Shown here: positions 8,803 through 17,609 of the stretch, one piece after another
Layout of the letters: each line of letters starts with the position of its first letter
How positions within the stretch are numbered: the stretch's first letter is position 1
Source: Kofleriaceae bacterium
Lineage (GTDB): Bacteria; Myxococcota_A; Polyangia; Haliangiales; Haliangiaceae
Direction: 5' to 3'
NCBI GenBank assembly: GCA_018057825.1
Contig: JAGPCY010000007.1
Coordinates: 186,001-250,000 of the forward strand
DNA: 64,000 bases
Notes under the pieces: model-generated
Told to the model about the DNA's origin: nothing
Databases searched by the model: none
Seen by the model: only the letters and a program-made list of their open reading frames with translations
Program-made: the position numbers and the translations under genes

Positions 8803-9564
8803 ATGCGCACCCTCCTGCTGCTGACCTTCGCCCTCGCCGCGTGTGGCGGCGACACCGGGATCGACCCGATGCCCCCCGACGAGGTCGAGGTCCGGGCGCG
8901 GGCCTGGCTCGATCGCTTCGAGCGCGCGGCCACCGACGCCGACGTGATCGCCCTCGGTACGGAGTTCCTGACCACTGTCGAGCCCGTTCATCGCGCCCAG
9001 CTCGCGACCGTCGACCCGAGCCTGGCGTCCATCGCCGTGGCCAAGAGCGTCGGCCAGCGCCTGGGTGAACGCGGCGACTTCACCGAGGCGGTGCGCCTGT
9101 ACGAGCAGGTCGCGGCGGAGCGACCCGAGATCGCGGGCGAGGCCCGCTACTGTGCGGCGCTCCAGCGCCGCGGCATCGTCGACACCGCCGGCGTCATCGG
9201 CGGTGATCCAGCCGAGCGTGGCGCTCTTCGGGCCGAGCTGGCGGAGCTGACGCAGCGGGCCGCGTCCGACGATCCCTACCGCGCTCACCTGACCTACAAG
9301 GTCGGCTACCTGGCCTACCTCGACGGGGACCACCGCGAGTTCGTCGCGCGGGTCGCGCCGCTTGTCGACGGCGCGGCCCCCGGCGGGGCGGCGCTCCTGT
9401 CGACCTACGACGAGATGACCGAGATGGTGCTGTACATGCTGGTGCGCTCACACGTCGAGCTCGGCGAGCCAAGCAACGCCCGGGCCCGGCTCGAGGTCCT
9501 GCGCCGCGATCACGCCGACAGCCGTTACACCGCCGCCGCGGCCGACGCCGTCGAGGAGATCTGA
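8803..9564 (+). CDS. TPR-like lipoprotein
   Basis: 253 residues beginning MRTLLLLTFALAAC, a clear lipoprotein signal; a longer upstream reading of the frame lacks signal features. The mature protein is helical and resembles tetratricopeptide solenoids (for example GERGDFTEAVRLYEQVAAERPE and SHVELGEPSNARARLEVLRRDHADS). Such lipoproteins often serve as assembly scaffolds in the outer membrane; no specific role can be given. Its stop is one base before the ATG of the 9566 gene, so the two are cotranscribed. Confidence 0.7.
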   Translation: MRTLLLLTFALAACGGDTGIDPMPPDEVEVRARAWLDRFERAATDADVIALGTEFLTTVEPVHRAQLATVDPSLASIAVAKSVGQRLGERGDFTEAVRLYEQVAAERPEIAGEARYCAALQRRGIVDTAGVIGGDPAERGALRAELAELTQRAASDDPYRAHLTYKVGYLAYLDGDHREFVARVAPLVDGAAPGGAALLSTYDEMTEMVLYMLVRSHVELGEPSNARARLEVLRRDHADSRYTAAAADAVEEI

Positions 9565-9565
9565 C

Positions 9566-10897
9566 ATGCGCGCCCTGATCGTCGTCGCCACCCTCGCCGC
9601 CACCGCGGCGACCGTCGTCCCTGTGCCGTCCGCGGTCGCCGATGAGTATGACGTCGCGACCTGTGAGGGGTGCGCGCAGAACCCCGGGCCGGACCTGTTG
9701 CCCAACGACTGTGGCTACTGGACGGGGCCGCCGTGGAACCGGCGCTTCGTCAGCCAATGGGAGCGCGAGTGGAAGTGCACCGTCAGCCACGGCGCCGCGA
9801 CCCTGACCCAGCAAGGCATCGAGGGCATCGACGTGAGCGGTGAGGTTCGGTGCAGCGGCTGCGGCATCGCCAAGGGTCAGGAGCGCGAGTGCGAGCTGAG
9901 CGTGAAGGTGTCCGCCACCGACACCGCCTCGACCACCAACACCTGGAACGTCGGGGTCGAGATCGAGAAGGCGCTGCGCGTGCCACTCATCGGCAAGGCC
10001 GGCATCAAGGTCAGCGGCGGCTTCGAGCGGGCCAGCGAGAACAGCTCCGAGGTCTCTCTCGAGGTCAGTACGGTCGCCAAGCCCAAGGCCATGGGCTGCA
10101 AGGCCGAGAAGGCGATCGTCGAGAAGCTGGCGCTCAAGGGCCGCGCTGCGTCGCTGACGGTCAACCAGACCTGGAAGTACCGCTACGTGTGCAAGCGCGA
10201 CGGCCGGGTCTTGACCTGGGGCGCGCAGCGCACGGCGTGCCGCTCGACAACCAAGACCCTCACCGGGCAGTACTCGATCAGCCACACCAAGTGGAACATT
10301 CGCTTCGTCGAGGACCGCTGCGGTGCCGACGAGCCGCTCCACGCGACCTGCAAGGAGCCGGGCAACTGCGCCGACATGATGGACAACGACGACAACGGCT
10401 CCACCGACTGCGCGGACAACGCGTGCAGCAGCGATCCGGCGTGCCAGGGCCGCGATGGCGGCATGGATGGCGGAGTGAGCCCCGATGCCGGCGGCGGTGG
10501 TCCGGATGGTGGCGGCGGTGGCCCGGATGGTGGCGGCGGTGGTCCGGATGGTGGCGGCGGTGGCCCCGATGGTGGCGGCGGTGGCCCCGACGGCGGCGGC
10601 AGCGGTCCGGACGGCGGCCCGCGGCCCGACGGTGGGATCAGCCCCGACGGTGGCAGCAGCGGTCCGGACGGCGGCCCGCGGCCCGACGGTGGGATCAGCC
10701 CCGACGGTGGTCCGCGGCCCGACGCTGGCGGCCCTGACGCGGGTCCGCCGCTCGACGCGGCCGTCGATCTCGACGCCAGCTACGCCGTCGACGCCGGCGA
10801 CGGTGGGACGGACGCACTGGACGCCGGGCCACACCTGGCCGACGCGGCGGTGTACTCGAGCTTCGCGTCGTTCAACGGCCTCGGGGCGCGCTGGTGA
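9566..10897 (+). CDS. exported Cys-rich protein with PDGG repeat tail
   Basis: 443 residues. The signal peptide (about 1-25) is followed by a Cys-rich domain (about 30-265) with alternating beta-type sequence, including W-N-V-G-V-E-I-E-K-A-L and a Ser/Glu-rich amphipathic stretch. A short acidic motif of the DNDDNGSTDCADNAC type (about 272-290) is common in myxobacterial surface proteins. The tail is low-complexity Gly/Pro/Asp. No family is recognised for the main domain; the alternating strands recall beta-pore-forming folds, but that is only an impression. It is translated from the same message as the TPR-like lipoprotein, suggesting a secreted pair. Confidence 0.65.
   Translation: MRALIVVATLAATAATVVPVPSAVADEYDVATCEGCAQNPGPDLLPNDCGYWTGPPWNRRFVSQWEREWKCTVSHGAATLTQQGIEGIDVSGEVRCSGCGIAKGQERECELSVKVSATDTASTTNTWNVGVEIEKALRVPLIGKAGIKVSGGFERASENSSEVSLEVSTVAKPKAMGCKAEKAIVEKLALKGRAASLTVNQTWKYRYVCKRDGRVLTWGAQRTACRSTTKTLTGQYSISHTKWNIRFVEDRCGADEPLHATCKEPGNCADMMDNDDNGSTDCADNACSSDPACQGRDGGMDGGVSPDAGGGGPDGGGGGPDGGGGGPDGGGGGPDGGGGGPDGGGSGPDGGPRPDGGISPDGGSSGPDGGPRPDGGISPDGGPRPDAGGPDAGPPLDAAVDLDASYAVDAGDGGTDALDAGPHLADAAVYSSFASFNGLGARW
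10496..10727 (+). repeat. tandem repeats coding Gly/Pro/Asp linker
   Basis: About five copies of a 21-base unit coding GGGGPDG-type heptapeptides are followed by two near-identical 57-base units coding a 19-residue block that includes GPDGGPRPDGGISPDGG. All are in frame in the 9566 gene. The repeats can change in number without shifting frame and probably form a flexible spacer. Confidence 0.85.
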
Positions 10898-10957
10898 CCG
10901 TGGCGCCCCCGAGCGCGACCCGGTGAGCGGCGTGGTCGTCGACGGGCGGCTCTCGGC

Positions 10958-10998
10958 CGCGCGACCGTGCGTCAGGGCACGCAGCCGGCGCGGACGCG
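10958..10998 (+). repeat. 41-bp repeat, copy 2
   Basis: This matches 8581-8621 exactly by eye and spans the 3' end of the 10972 gene plus 14 bases beyond its stop. Confidence 0.85.
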
Positions 10999-12111
10999 CG
11001 AGGCGATGCGCGCGGCCCCGGCGGGATCGCGATGGACGACGTGGCCGGCGCCGGAGATGTAGTCGACGGTCGGCGGGCCGTCGGCGCCGGTGACCAGGGT
11101 CGCGAAGTCGGCGCCGCCGATGGCCGCACCCGAGCCGCAGTCGCGCAGGCCGAGGATGACGCCTAGGCCGGTGGTCGGGAACTGGGTCGGGGCGCCCGGG
11201 GCCAGCACGCTGTCGGCGCGCAGCGCGGCCGCGTCGTCAGCGCCACCGCCCATACACACCTGATCGCCGGCGTAGGCGCGGTCGAGGAGACAGCGGATCT
11301 CGTCGCCTAGCGTGCAGGCCGGCGGGGTCGAGCCACACTCCCAGGGCTGGGCCGCGGTCACGGTCGCGCACGACGCGCTCAGCCCGGGCGAGCCGTGGCA
11401 GGCGTCGTCGAAGGTCGCGACCGGGCCCGACACGAACAGCGCGTAGTCGAGGAGCCGCGCGCGATCCCAGCGCGCCACCGCCATGCCGAGCTCCATCGAG
11501 CCGCCGCTGAACCCGACCGCGCAGTAGGCGCCGTCGCGATCGTAGCGATCGTGGAGGTACGTGAGGAGCGTCGCGTAGCGACACGCGGCGGCGTCGGGTC
11601 CCTCGGTGCCGCGGATCCAGCCGCGGTCGACCGTGACGTCGAAGCTGCCGCTGACCCCGCTGCAGTCGTCGCCCGTCGGGTCGCCGGCGCCGCCCTGCCA
11701 GGCCCGCTCGATCACCCGGTAGCCCGCGGCGCGCAGGGCCTCGAGCTCGGGGACGAAGGCGCTGGTGCCGTCGCCGCGGATCGTCGCCTGCTCCATGAGG
11801 GTCGCGCCCGAGGAGCCCGAGCCGAAGACCACGGTGCCGACGGTGGGCCCGGTCGGCTCGCCGATCACCATGCGCGCGGTGGCGTCGGCCATGCCGGGAC
11901 ACTGGACCCGGACCTCCTCGCAGCGCGCGTTGGCCAGGAGCGTGGGCAGCGCCTCGGTGCAGGCGCCGACCGGGACGACCGTGCCCAAGGTCGGCCCGGC
12001 GGCGTCGACCTCGGACGGCGTGTCGACGGTGGCGTCGACGGTGGCGGGGGTGTCGCCGCCCCCACAGGCGGCGAGCGCGGACAGACCGATGGCCCAGCGG
12101 GGTACCCTCAT
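10972..12111 (-). CDS. alpha/beta-hydrolase-fold lipoprotein
   Basis: 379 residues from [16 protein letters not shown], a lipoprotein signal; an ATG at 12120 adds three residues. After an Asp/Pro/Thr linker ([16 protein letters not shown]) the domain shows an A-V-G-F-S-G-G-S nucleophile elbow in mid-protein and a terminal [11 protein letters not shown]is. Several Cys pairs suggest disulfides in the exported protein. It is like esterase or PHB-depolymerase-type hydrolases, with unknown substrate. It is divergent from the fasciclin gene at 12266, and its 3' end is duplicated at 8581. Confidence 0.7.
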   Translation of the reverse strand: MRVPRWAIGLSALAACGGGDTPATVDATVDTPSEVDAAGPTLGTVVPVGACTEALPTLLANARCEEVRVQCPGMADATARMVIGEPTGPTVGTVVFGSGSSGATLMEQATIRGDGTSAFVPELEALRAAGYRVIERAWQGGAGDPTGDDCSGVSGSFDVTVDRGWIRGTEGPDAAACRYATLLTYLHDRYDRDGAYCAVGFSGGSMELGMAVARWDRARLLDYALFVSGPVATFDDACHGSPGLSASCATVTAAQPWECGSTPPACTLGDEIRCLLDRAYAGDQVCMGGGADDAAALRADSVLAPGAPTQFPTTGLGVILGLRDCGSGAAIGGADFATLVTGADGPPTVDYISGAGHVVHRDPAGAARIASRVRAGCVP

Positions 12112-12251
12112 GGCCACCATGATGCCCCGGCCGGGGCCGAGGTTAAGGGCCCCGCCATCGACGGCCCGCGCGCCAGTGGTCGGGCCAGGGCGCGCCACGA
12201 TCGACACCCGCGGCGTAACGGCCCGCGGCACCGCGCATCGAAGCGGCACCA

Positions 12252-12258
12252 AGAAGGA
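12252..12258 (+). promoter_or_regulatory. strong Shine-Dalgarno before the fasciclin gene
   Basis: AAGGAGC lies 7 bases before the ATG at 12266, one of the few clear Shine-Dalgarno sites in the window. Confidence 0.6.
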
Positions 12259-12265
12259 GCTAACG

Positions 12266-12850
12266 ATGCGCACGTTCATGATCGGCGCCCTCGCCGCTGT
12301 CCTCGCCACCGCCGCCGTCGGCTGCAAGAAGTCCGAAGACAAGGCCGGCAAGCCGGCCGAGCCCGCGAAGCCCGCCGAGCCGACCAAGCCGGCGGAGCCG
12401 CCGAAGCCGGCTGAGCCGCCGAAGCCGGCCGAGCCGCCGCCGGCCGCCGCCAAGGACATCTTGACGATCGCCGCCGAGGCTGGCTCGTTCAAGACCCTCG
12501 AGGCCGCGGTCACCGCCGCCGGGCTGGTCGAGACCCTGAAGGGCCCGGGGCCGTTCACGGTGTTCGCCCCGACCGACGAGGCCTTCGCCAAGATCCCCAA
12601 GGCGGACCTCGACGCGATCCTCGCCGACAAGGCCAAGCTGACCGCGATCCTCACCTACCACGTGGTGCCGGGCAAGGTGATGTCGAAGGACGTCGCCGCG
12701 CTCAAGTCTGCCAAGACGGTCAACGGCGCCGAGGTCACGATCGACACCTCGGCCGGCGTGAAGATCGACAACGCCACCGTGGTCAAGGCCGACATCGAGG
12801 CCGGCAACGGCGTCATCCACGTGATCGACACCGTCATCGTCCCGAAGTGA
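12266..12850 (+). CDS. fasciclin-domain lipoprotein
   Basis: 194 residues. The lipoprotein signal [20 protein letters not shown] is followed by a KPAEP-type repeat linker (about 25-60) and one fasciclin/FAS1 domain (about 62-194). The domain shows its hallmarks: [40 protein letters not shown] and a closing [16 protein letters not shown]1 domains mediate adhesion or carbohydrate binding at the surface. It has its own promoter region, divergent from the hydrolase lipoprotein and convergent with mqo. Confidence 0.93.
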   Translation: MRTFMIGALAAVLATAAVGCKKSEDKAGKPAEPAKPAEPTKPAEPPKPAEPPKPAEPPPAAAKDILTIAAEAGSFKTLEAAVTAAGLVETLKGPGPFTVFAPTDEAFAKIPKADLDAILADKAKLTAILTYHVVPGKVMSKDVAALKSAKTVNGAEVTIDTSAGVKIDNATVVKADIEAGNGVIHVIDTVIVPK

Positions 12851-12878
12851 CGCGGGGCCTCATCCCGACGTGAGCCGG

Positions 12879-12892
12879 CCGGCGTCAGCCGG
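12879..12892. terminator. possible hairpin between convergent genes
   Basis: CCGGC-GTCA-GCCGG can form a 5-bp stem with a 4-base loop at the mqo stop codon, between the convergent fasciclin and mqo genes. There is no T-run, so termination is only a guess. Confidence 0.25.
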
Positions 12893-14285
12893 TCGCGCCC
12901 AGCGCGGCGAGCCGGGTCTGCCAGGCCGTCGACGCATAGCGGTCGGGGAAGCACCGGGCCAGGACCTGGCGCATGATCGCGACCGCGGTCGACGCGCCGG
13001 GTGAGGCGCCCAGGAGCGCGGCCAGCGTGCCGTCGGCGGCGGTCACGACCTCGGTGCCGAACTTGAGCTCGCCGCCGCCGCGCTCGTCGCGCTTGATGAT
13101 CTGCACGCGCAGCCCGGCGACCTGGACCTCCCAGGCGTCGCCGTCGGCGCCCGGGTAGAACCGGCGCAGGATCGCGACCCGCTCGTCGACCGACAGTAGC
13201 GCCTGGCCGATCAGGTACCGGGTGAGGTCGAGGTTGTCGAGGCCGGCGCTGACCACCGCGCGCAGGTTGTGGATGCCGATCGAGCCGAGCAGATCGAACA
13301 CCGAGCCCTGCTTCAGGAACTTCGTCGTCATGCCGGCGTAGGGGCCGAACAGGAGCTCCTGGGTCTCGCCGATCCATCGGGTGTCGAGATGTGGCACCGA
13401 CATCGGCGGTGCGCCGACCTCGGCCTGGCCGTAGACCTTGGCGTGGTGGCGCGCGATCACCGCGCGATCGGTGCAGCGCAGCCACTGCCCGCTGACCGGG
13501 AACGCGCCGTAGCCGCGGGCCTCCGGGAGCCCGGCCTGCTCGAGGAGCCCGAGGGAATAGCCGCCGGCGCCGATGAAGACGAAGCCGGCGGTGATCGTGC
13601 GCTCGGCCCCGGTGGCGAGGTCACGCACGTCGACGGCCCAGCCGGCGCCGTCGCGGCGCAGGTCGACGACCTCGTGGGACAGCCGCAGCGCGAAGCCGGG
13701 TTGCTCGTCGAGCCAGGTGAACATGCTGCGGGTCAGCGCGCCGAAGTTGACGTCAGTGCCGCGCGCCATGCGGGTGGCCGCGACCGGGGTCCCGGCGGCG
13801 CGGCCCTCCATCACCAGCGGCATCCACGAGGCCAAGGTCGCCGGGTCTTCGCTGTGTTCGAGGTCGGCGAAGCGCGGCGACGCCCGCAGCCCGGCGACCC
13901 GAGCCCGCAGGTACGCGACGTCGCGCTCCCCGGTGACGAAGGACAGGTGCGGCACGCGGCGGATGAACGACGGGGTCTGGGGCAAGACGCCGTCGGCGAC
14001 CAGGGCGCGCCAGAACGCCAGGCTCTCGCCGAACTGGCCGGCGATCGTCACCGCCTTACCGACGTCGACCGAGCCGTCGGCGGCGGCCGGGGTGTAGTTC
14101 AGCTCGCAGTAGCCGGCGTGGCCGGTGCCGGCGTTGTTCCAGGCGTCCGAGCTCTCGGCGGCGGCGCGATCGAGGCGCTCGAAGGTGACGATGCGCAGCG
14201 ACGGATCGAGCTGGCGCAGGAGCATGCCGAGCGTGGCGCTCATGATCCCGGCGCCGATCAGGATGACGTCGCACGCGCTGGTCAT
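12885..14285 (-). CDS. mqo: malate:quinone oxidoreductase
   Basis: 466 residues, near the usual Mqo length. Mqo is a peripheral membrane flavoenzyme that oxidises malate to oxaloacetate and passes electrons to quinone in the TCA cycle. Visible are an N-terminal FAD-binding DVILIGAGIMSATLG, the family signature WNNAGTGHAGYCELNYTP, a VFIGAGGYSLGLL segment, and a C-terminal GASPGASTAV. A TACACT box lies 6 bases before the ATG. It is monocistronic, between convergent fasciclin and co-directional asnB (39-base gap). Confidence 0.95.
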   Translation of the reverse strand: MTSACDVILIGAGIMSATLGMLLRQLDPSLRIVTFERLDRAAAESSDAWNNAGTGHAGYCELNYTPAAADGSVDVGKAVTIAGQFGESLAFWRALVADGVLPQTPSFIRRVPHLSFVTGERDVAYLRARVAGLRASPRFADLEHSEDPATLASWMPLVMEGRAAGTPVAATRMARGTDVNFGALTRSMFTWLDEQPGFALRLSHEVVDLRRDGAGWAVDVRDLATGAERTITAGFVFIGAGGYSLGLLEQAGLPEARGYGAFPVSGQWLRCTDRAVIARHHAKVYGQAEVGAPPMSVPHLDTRWIGETQELLFGPYAGMTTKFLKQGSVFDLLGSIGIHNLRAVVSAGLDNLDLTRYLIGQALLSVDERVAILRRFYPGADGDAWEVQVAGLRVQIIKRDERGGGELKFGTEVVTAADGTLAALLGASPGASTAVAIMRQVLARCFPDRYASTAWQTRLAALGATG

Positions 14286-14291
14286 CGCGCG

Positions 14292-14297
14292 AGTGTA
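14292..14297 (-). promoter_or_regulatory. TANNNT box for mqo
   Basis: TACACT on the minus strand, 6 bases before the mqo ATG. Confidence 0.45.
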
Positions 14298-14324
14298 GCC
14301 CGGCCGGCCGCGGGCCTCGGCGCG

Positions 14325-16238
14325 TCAGCGGTAGCGCGCGCGCCAGGCCTGCCACATGAGGATCGGCCACAGCGCGGTGCGCCAGGCGTCGTCGCCGGCC
14401 AGAAACGCCGACCAGCGGCGGCGGATGATCGCCGGGGCCAGCAGGCCGTCGGCGGCCAAGGCCCGCGGCTCGAGGAGCGCCTCGGCCCAGTCGCGCAGCG
14501 GCCCGCGCAGCCAGGCCGCCAGCGGGATCATGAAGCCCATCTTGGGTCGATCGAACAGCGCCGCCGGGAGCTGCTTGTCGAGGACGTGGCGCAGGACGAC
14601 CTTGGCGCGGTCGCCGACCACCTTGGTCGCGAACGGCAGCCGCCACGACAGCTCGTACAGCTCGTGATCGAGGAACGGCAGGCGGGTCTCGAGGCTGGTC
14701 GACATCGCCGCGCGATCGACCTTGACCAGGAGCTGATCGGTGAAGTGCGAGAGCAGATCGGCGACCATCGCGCGCTCGGTCGGGTTGCCGGCGGCGAGCA
14801 CCTCGGGGGCCAGGGGCAAGACGCCGCGATCGGCGACCGCGCCGGGCACGGCGTCCTCGGCGCAGAACCACAGGCTCATGACCCGCTGGTAGAAGCCGTC
14901 GAGGTCGGGCTGGCTGGCCAGGTCGGTGCGGCGGCGCAGCCAGTCGAGGCGGCGCTGCCACGGCCCGGGCGCCGACGAGCCATCTTGCAGGCGCGCGACC
15001 AGGCGATCGGCCAGCGTGGCCACCGCGCGGCGGCCCGGCACGCCGTACGCGGCCGCGACCCGACGCAGGTCGGCGAAGCGCGGGTAGCCGGCGAACAGCT
15101 CATCGCCGCCGTCGCCGGCCAGGACCACCGTGACGTGGCGGCGGGCCAGGCGCGCGACCAGCGTGGTCGGGAGCTGCGACGAGTCAGCGAAGGGCTCGTC
15201 GTAGATGTCGGGCAGATCGGGGACGATCGCCAGGGCGTCGGCGCCGGTGACGTGGAACTCGGTGTGCTCGGTGCCCAGGCGGGAGGCGACGTCGCGGGCG
15301 TAGGCCGACTCGTCGTAGGCCGCTTGATCGAAGCCGATCGAGAACGTCCGCACCGGGGTCTGGGCGTGGCGCTGCATCAGCATGACGATCAGCGACGAGT
15401 CGATGCCGCCCGACAGGAACGCGCCGAGCGGGACGTCGGCCACCATCTGCTCGCGCACCGCGCGGGTCAGGACCGACTCGACCTGGGCCGCGGCGTCGCC
15501 GAGGTCGAGCTCGGTGCGAGCCGCCAGGTTGGCCTCGGCGACCGCGGCCAGCGAGTAGTACGAGGTCGGCGCGGTGGCGCGACCGTCGGCCCACACCCGC
15601 TGCCAAGTCCCGGGCGGCAGCTTGCCCAGGCCCTCATAGATCGAGCGCGGGTGCGGCACATAGCTGTAGCGGACGAAGCCGAGGAGCGCGGCGCGATCGA
15701 TCGTCAGCTCGACGTCGGGGTGAGCGCGCAGCGCGGCGAGCTGCGAGCCGAACACGAACAGCCGGCGGTCGCGGGCCCAGCCGAGGTACAGCGGCTTCTC
15801 GCCGAAGCGATCGCGGGCCAGGGTCAGCGAGCGATCGCGCGCGTCCCACACCGCGAACGCGAACATCCCGCGCAGGCGCGGCAACGTGGCGGCCACGCCC
15901 CAGGTCTCGATCGCCGCCAGCAGGACCTCGGTGTCGGAGCGGCCGCGGAACCGCGCGCCGCGTCCGGCCAGCTCGGCGCGCAGCTCGCCGTGGTTGTAGA
16001 TCTCGCCGTTGAAGGTGATCGTCAGGTGGCCCGAGGCCGAGGTCATCGGCTGGTGGCCGGCCGGCGACAGGTCGACGATCGCCAGCCGGCGGAAGCCCAG
16101 GCCAACCGTGCCGTTGGACCACGCGCCGGCGTCGTCGGGGCCGCGCGGCGTGAGCGGCGTGGCCATCGCGCGGGCCAGGGCCTCACCGCTCGCGCGATCC
16201 ATGCCGTCGGTGTCGACGAAGCCGGCGATGCCGCACAT
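14325..16238 (-). CDS. asnB: asparagine synthetase (glutamine-hydrolysing)
   Basis: 637 residues from MCGIAGFVD, where Cys2 is the class II glutaminase nucleophile; the open frame continues upstream but the Cys2 rule fixes this start. The glutaminase domain (about 1-210) has TPRGPDD and FNGEIYNHGEL. The synthetase domain has the pyrophosphate loop LSGGIDSS and GDGGDELFAGY. The reaction is Asp + Gln + ATP to Asn + Glu, although paralogues in myxobacteria can act in cell-surface or secondary metabolite pathways. A TACCAC box lies 8 bases upstream, and the divergent FAD oxidoreductase starts 51 bases away. Confidence 0.93.
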   Translation of the reverse strand: MCGIAGFVDTDGMDRASGEALARAMATPLTPRGPDDAGAWSNGTVGLGFRRLAIVDLSPAGHQPMTSASGHLTITFNGEIYNHGELRAELAGRGARFRGRSDTEVLLAAIETWGVAATLPRLRGMFAFAVWDARDRSLTLARDRFGEKPLYLGWARDRRLFVFGSQLAALRAHPDVELTIDRAALLGFVRYSYVPHPRSIYEGLGKLPPGTWQRVWADGRATAPTSYYSLAAVAEANLAARTELDLGDAAAQVESVLTRAVREQMVADVPLGAFLSGGIDSSLIVMLMQRHAQTPVRTFSIGFDQAAYDESAYARDVASRLGTEHTEFHVTGADALAIVPDLPDIYDEPFADSSQLPTTLVARLARRHVTVVLAGDGGDELFAGYPRFADLRRVAAAYGVPGRRAVATLADRLVARLQDGSSAPGPWQRRLDWLRRRTDLASQPDLDGFYQRVMSLWFCAEDAVPGAVADRGVLPLAPEVLAAGNPTERAMVADLLSHFTDQLLVKVDRAAMSTSLETRLPFLDHELYELSWRLPFATKVVGDRAKVVLRHVLDKQLPAALFDRPKMGFMIPLAAWLRGPLRDWAEALLEPRALAADGLLAPAIIRRRWSAFLAGDDAWRTALWPILMWQAWRARYR

Positions 16239-16289
16239 CGCGCGTGGTGGTAGCACACCCGCGGGGGCGGCCGATGATAGAACGCGGCG

Positions 16290-17549
16290 ATGGCGCAACC
16301 CGTCGAGGTCGATCTGCTGGTGGTCGGGGCCGGGACCGCGGGGGCCGCGACCGCGGCCTTCGCCGCCGAGGCCGGGATGCGGGTGGTGTGCCTCGACCGC
16401 CGGCCCGTCGAGCGCGCCGGCGCGCGCTGGGTCAACGGCGTGACCCGGGCCGCCCTGGCCGAGGTCGGGGTGGTGCCGCGCGAGGGCCTGGCCTCGCCGC
16501 CGCCGTTCCACCTGATCGGTCGGCGCCACCGCGTCACGGTGCGTCGCCACGACGTCCTCGACCTCGACATGCCGGCGCTGGTCGCCCAGCTCCAGGCGCG
16601 GGCGACGGTCGCCGGGGCCACGCTGCGCGGCGAGGTCGCGGTGGTCGGACGCGAGGAGCACACCGTGACCAGCGCTGACGGCGAGCGCTGGCGAGCGCGC
16701 TGGATCGTCGACGCCAGCGGCCTGGCCGGGGTCGGCCTGCTGAACCCGCCGCCGGTCGCCGCGCGCCACCTGTGCGCCGCGGCTCAGGGCGTCTACGAGG
16801 TGCGCGATCGCGCCGGCGCCGCGGCCTACTTCGCGTCGCTCGGCGTGCTGCCCGGTGAGATCGCCGCCGAGGTCGGGATCGCCGGCGGCTACTCGGTGCG
16901 CAACGTCCGCCTCCACGGCGACGATCGGGTCGCGGTCTTGACCGGCGCCATCCCGGCCGATGGCCACGCCGGCGGCAAGGCCCTGCGCGACGACCTGGTG
17001 CGCGCGCAGCCGTGGATCGGCGCGATGGTCTCCGGGGGCAGCGGCGCGATCCCGCTGCGCCGCCCGCGCGAGGAGCTGACCGACGGCACGGTGGCCGTGA
17101 TCGGTGACGCCGCGTGTCAGGTGTTCTCGGCCCACGGCTCGGGGATCGGCGCCGGGATGATCGCCGGCAAGCTGGTGGTCGACACCGTCGCCCGCGGCGG
17201 CTCGCTGTTCGACTACGAGCGCGCATGGCACCGCCGCTTCGGCGGGCTGTTCGCCGCCTACGACGCGGTCCGACGCTGGAATCAAGGCATGACCGCCGAC
17301 GACATCGATCGCGTGATGGCGCGCGGGCTCCTCGATGAGGCCTTCGCCGGCGCCGGCGTCGATCAGGTGGCGCCGCAGGTCGGGGTGGCGGCGGTGCTCG
17401 GCAAGCTGCCGGCGGCGGTGCGCGAGCCGGCGGTCATGGCCCTGGCGGCGCGGACCGGCGCGCTCCTCGCCCTGGGCTCGCGCATGCCGCCGCGCGGCCG
17501 GCGCCGACGCGCCTGGTCGGCGGCGATGCAGCGCCTGCTGCCGGTCTGA
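16290..17549 (+). CDS. FAD-dependent oxidoreductase, geranylgeranyl-reductase/halogenase-like
   Basis: 419 residues. The N-terminal Rossmann motif is DLLVVGAGTAGAATAAFAAEAG, and the family's second FAD motif is VAVIGDAACQVFSAHGSGIGAG with M-I-A-G-K-L around residue 270-295. This layout is shared by geranylgeranyl reductases, FixC and flavin halogenases. No halogenase WxWxIP motif is seen, so a reductase or hydroxylase acting on a lipid or isoprenoid is more likely. A TAGAAC box lies 6 bases before the ATG. The stop region carries a 13-bp tandem duplication (GCCGGTCTGATCG). Confidence 0.75.
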   Translation: MAQPVEVDLLVVGAGTAGAATAAFAAEAGMRVVCLDRRPVERAGARWVNGVTRAALAEVGVVPREGLASPPPFHLIGRRHRVTVRRHDVLDLDMPALVAQLQARATVAGATLRGEVAVVGREEHTVTSADGERWRARWIVDASGLAGVGLLNPPPVAARHLCAAAQGVYEVRDRAGAAAYFASLGVLPGEIAAEVGIAGGYSVRNVRLHGDDRVAVLTGAIPADGHAGGKALRDDLVRAQPWIGAMVSGGSGAIPLRRPREELTDGTVAVIGDAACQVFSAHGSGIGAGMIAGKLVVDTVARGGSLFDYERAWHRRFGGLFAAYDAVRRWNQGMTADDIDRVMARGLLDEAFAGAGVDQVAPQVGVAAVLGKLPAAVREPAVMALAARTGALLALGSRMPPRGRRRRAWSAAMQRLLPV

Positions 17550-17609
17550 TCGTGCCGGTCTGATCGCACGGCGCCCGGGAATACGGGCCGACCTCGACGT
17601 ATCTTCCGC

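Noticed and set aside
13269..16253. Nearly 1000-codon open frame on the plus strand antisense to mqo and asnB
   Set aside because: It is Arg/Gly/Ala/His-rich and has no domain signal; both minus-strand genes beneath it have complete catalytic motifs. It is a product of high GC.
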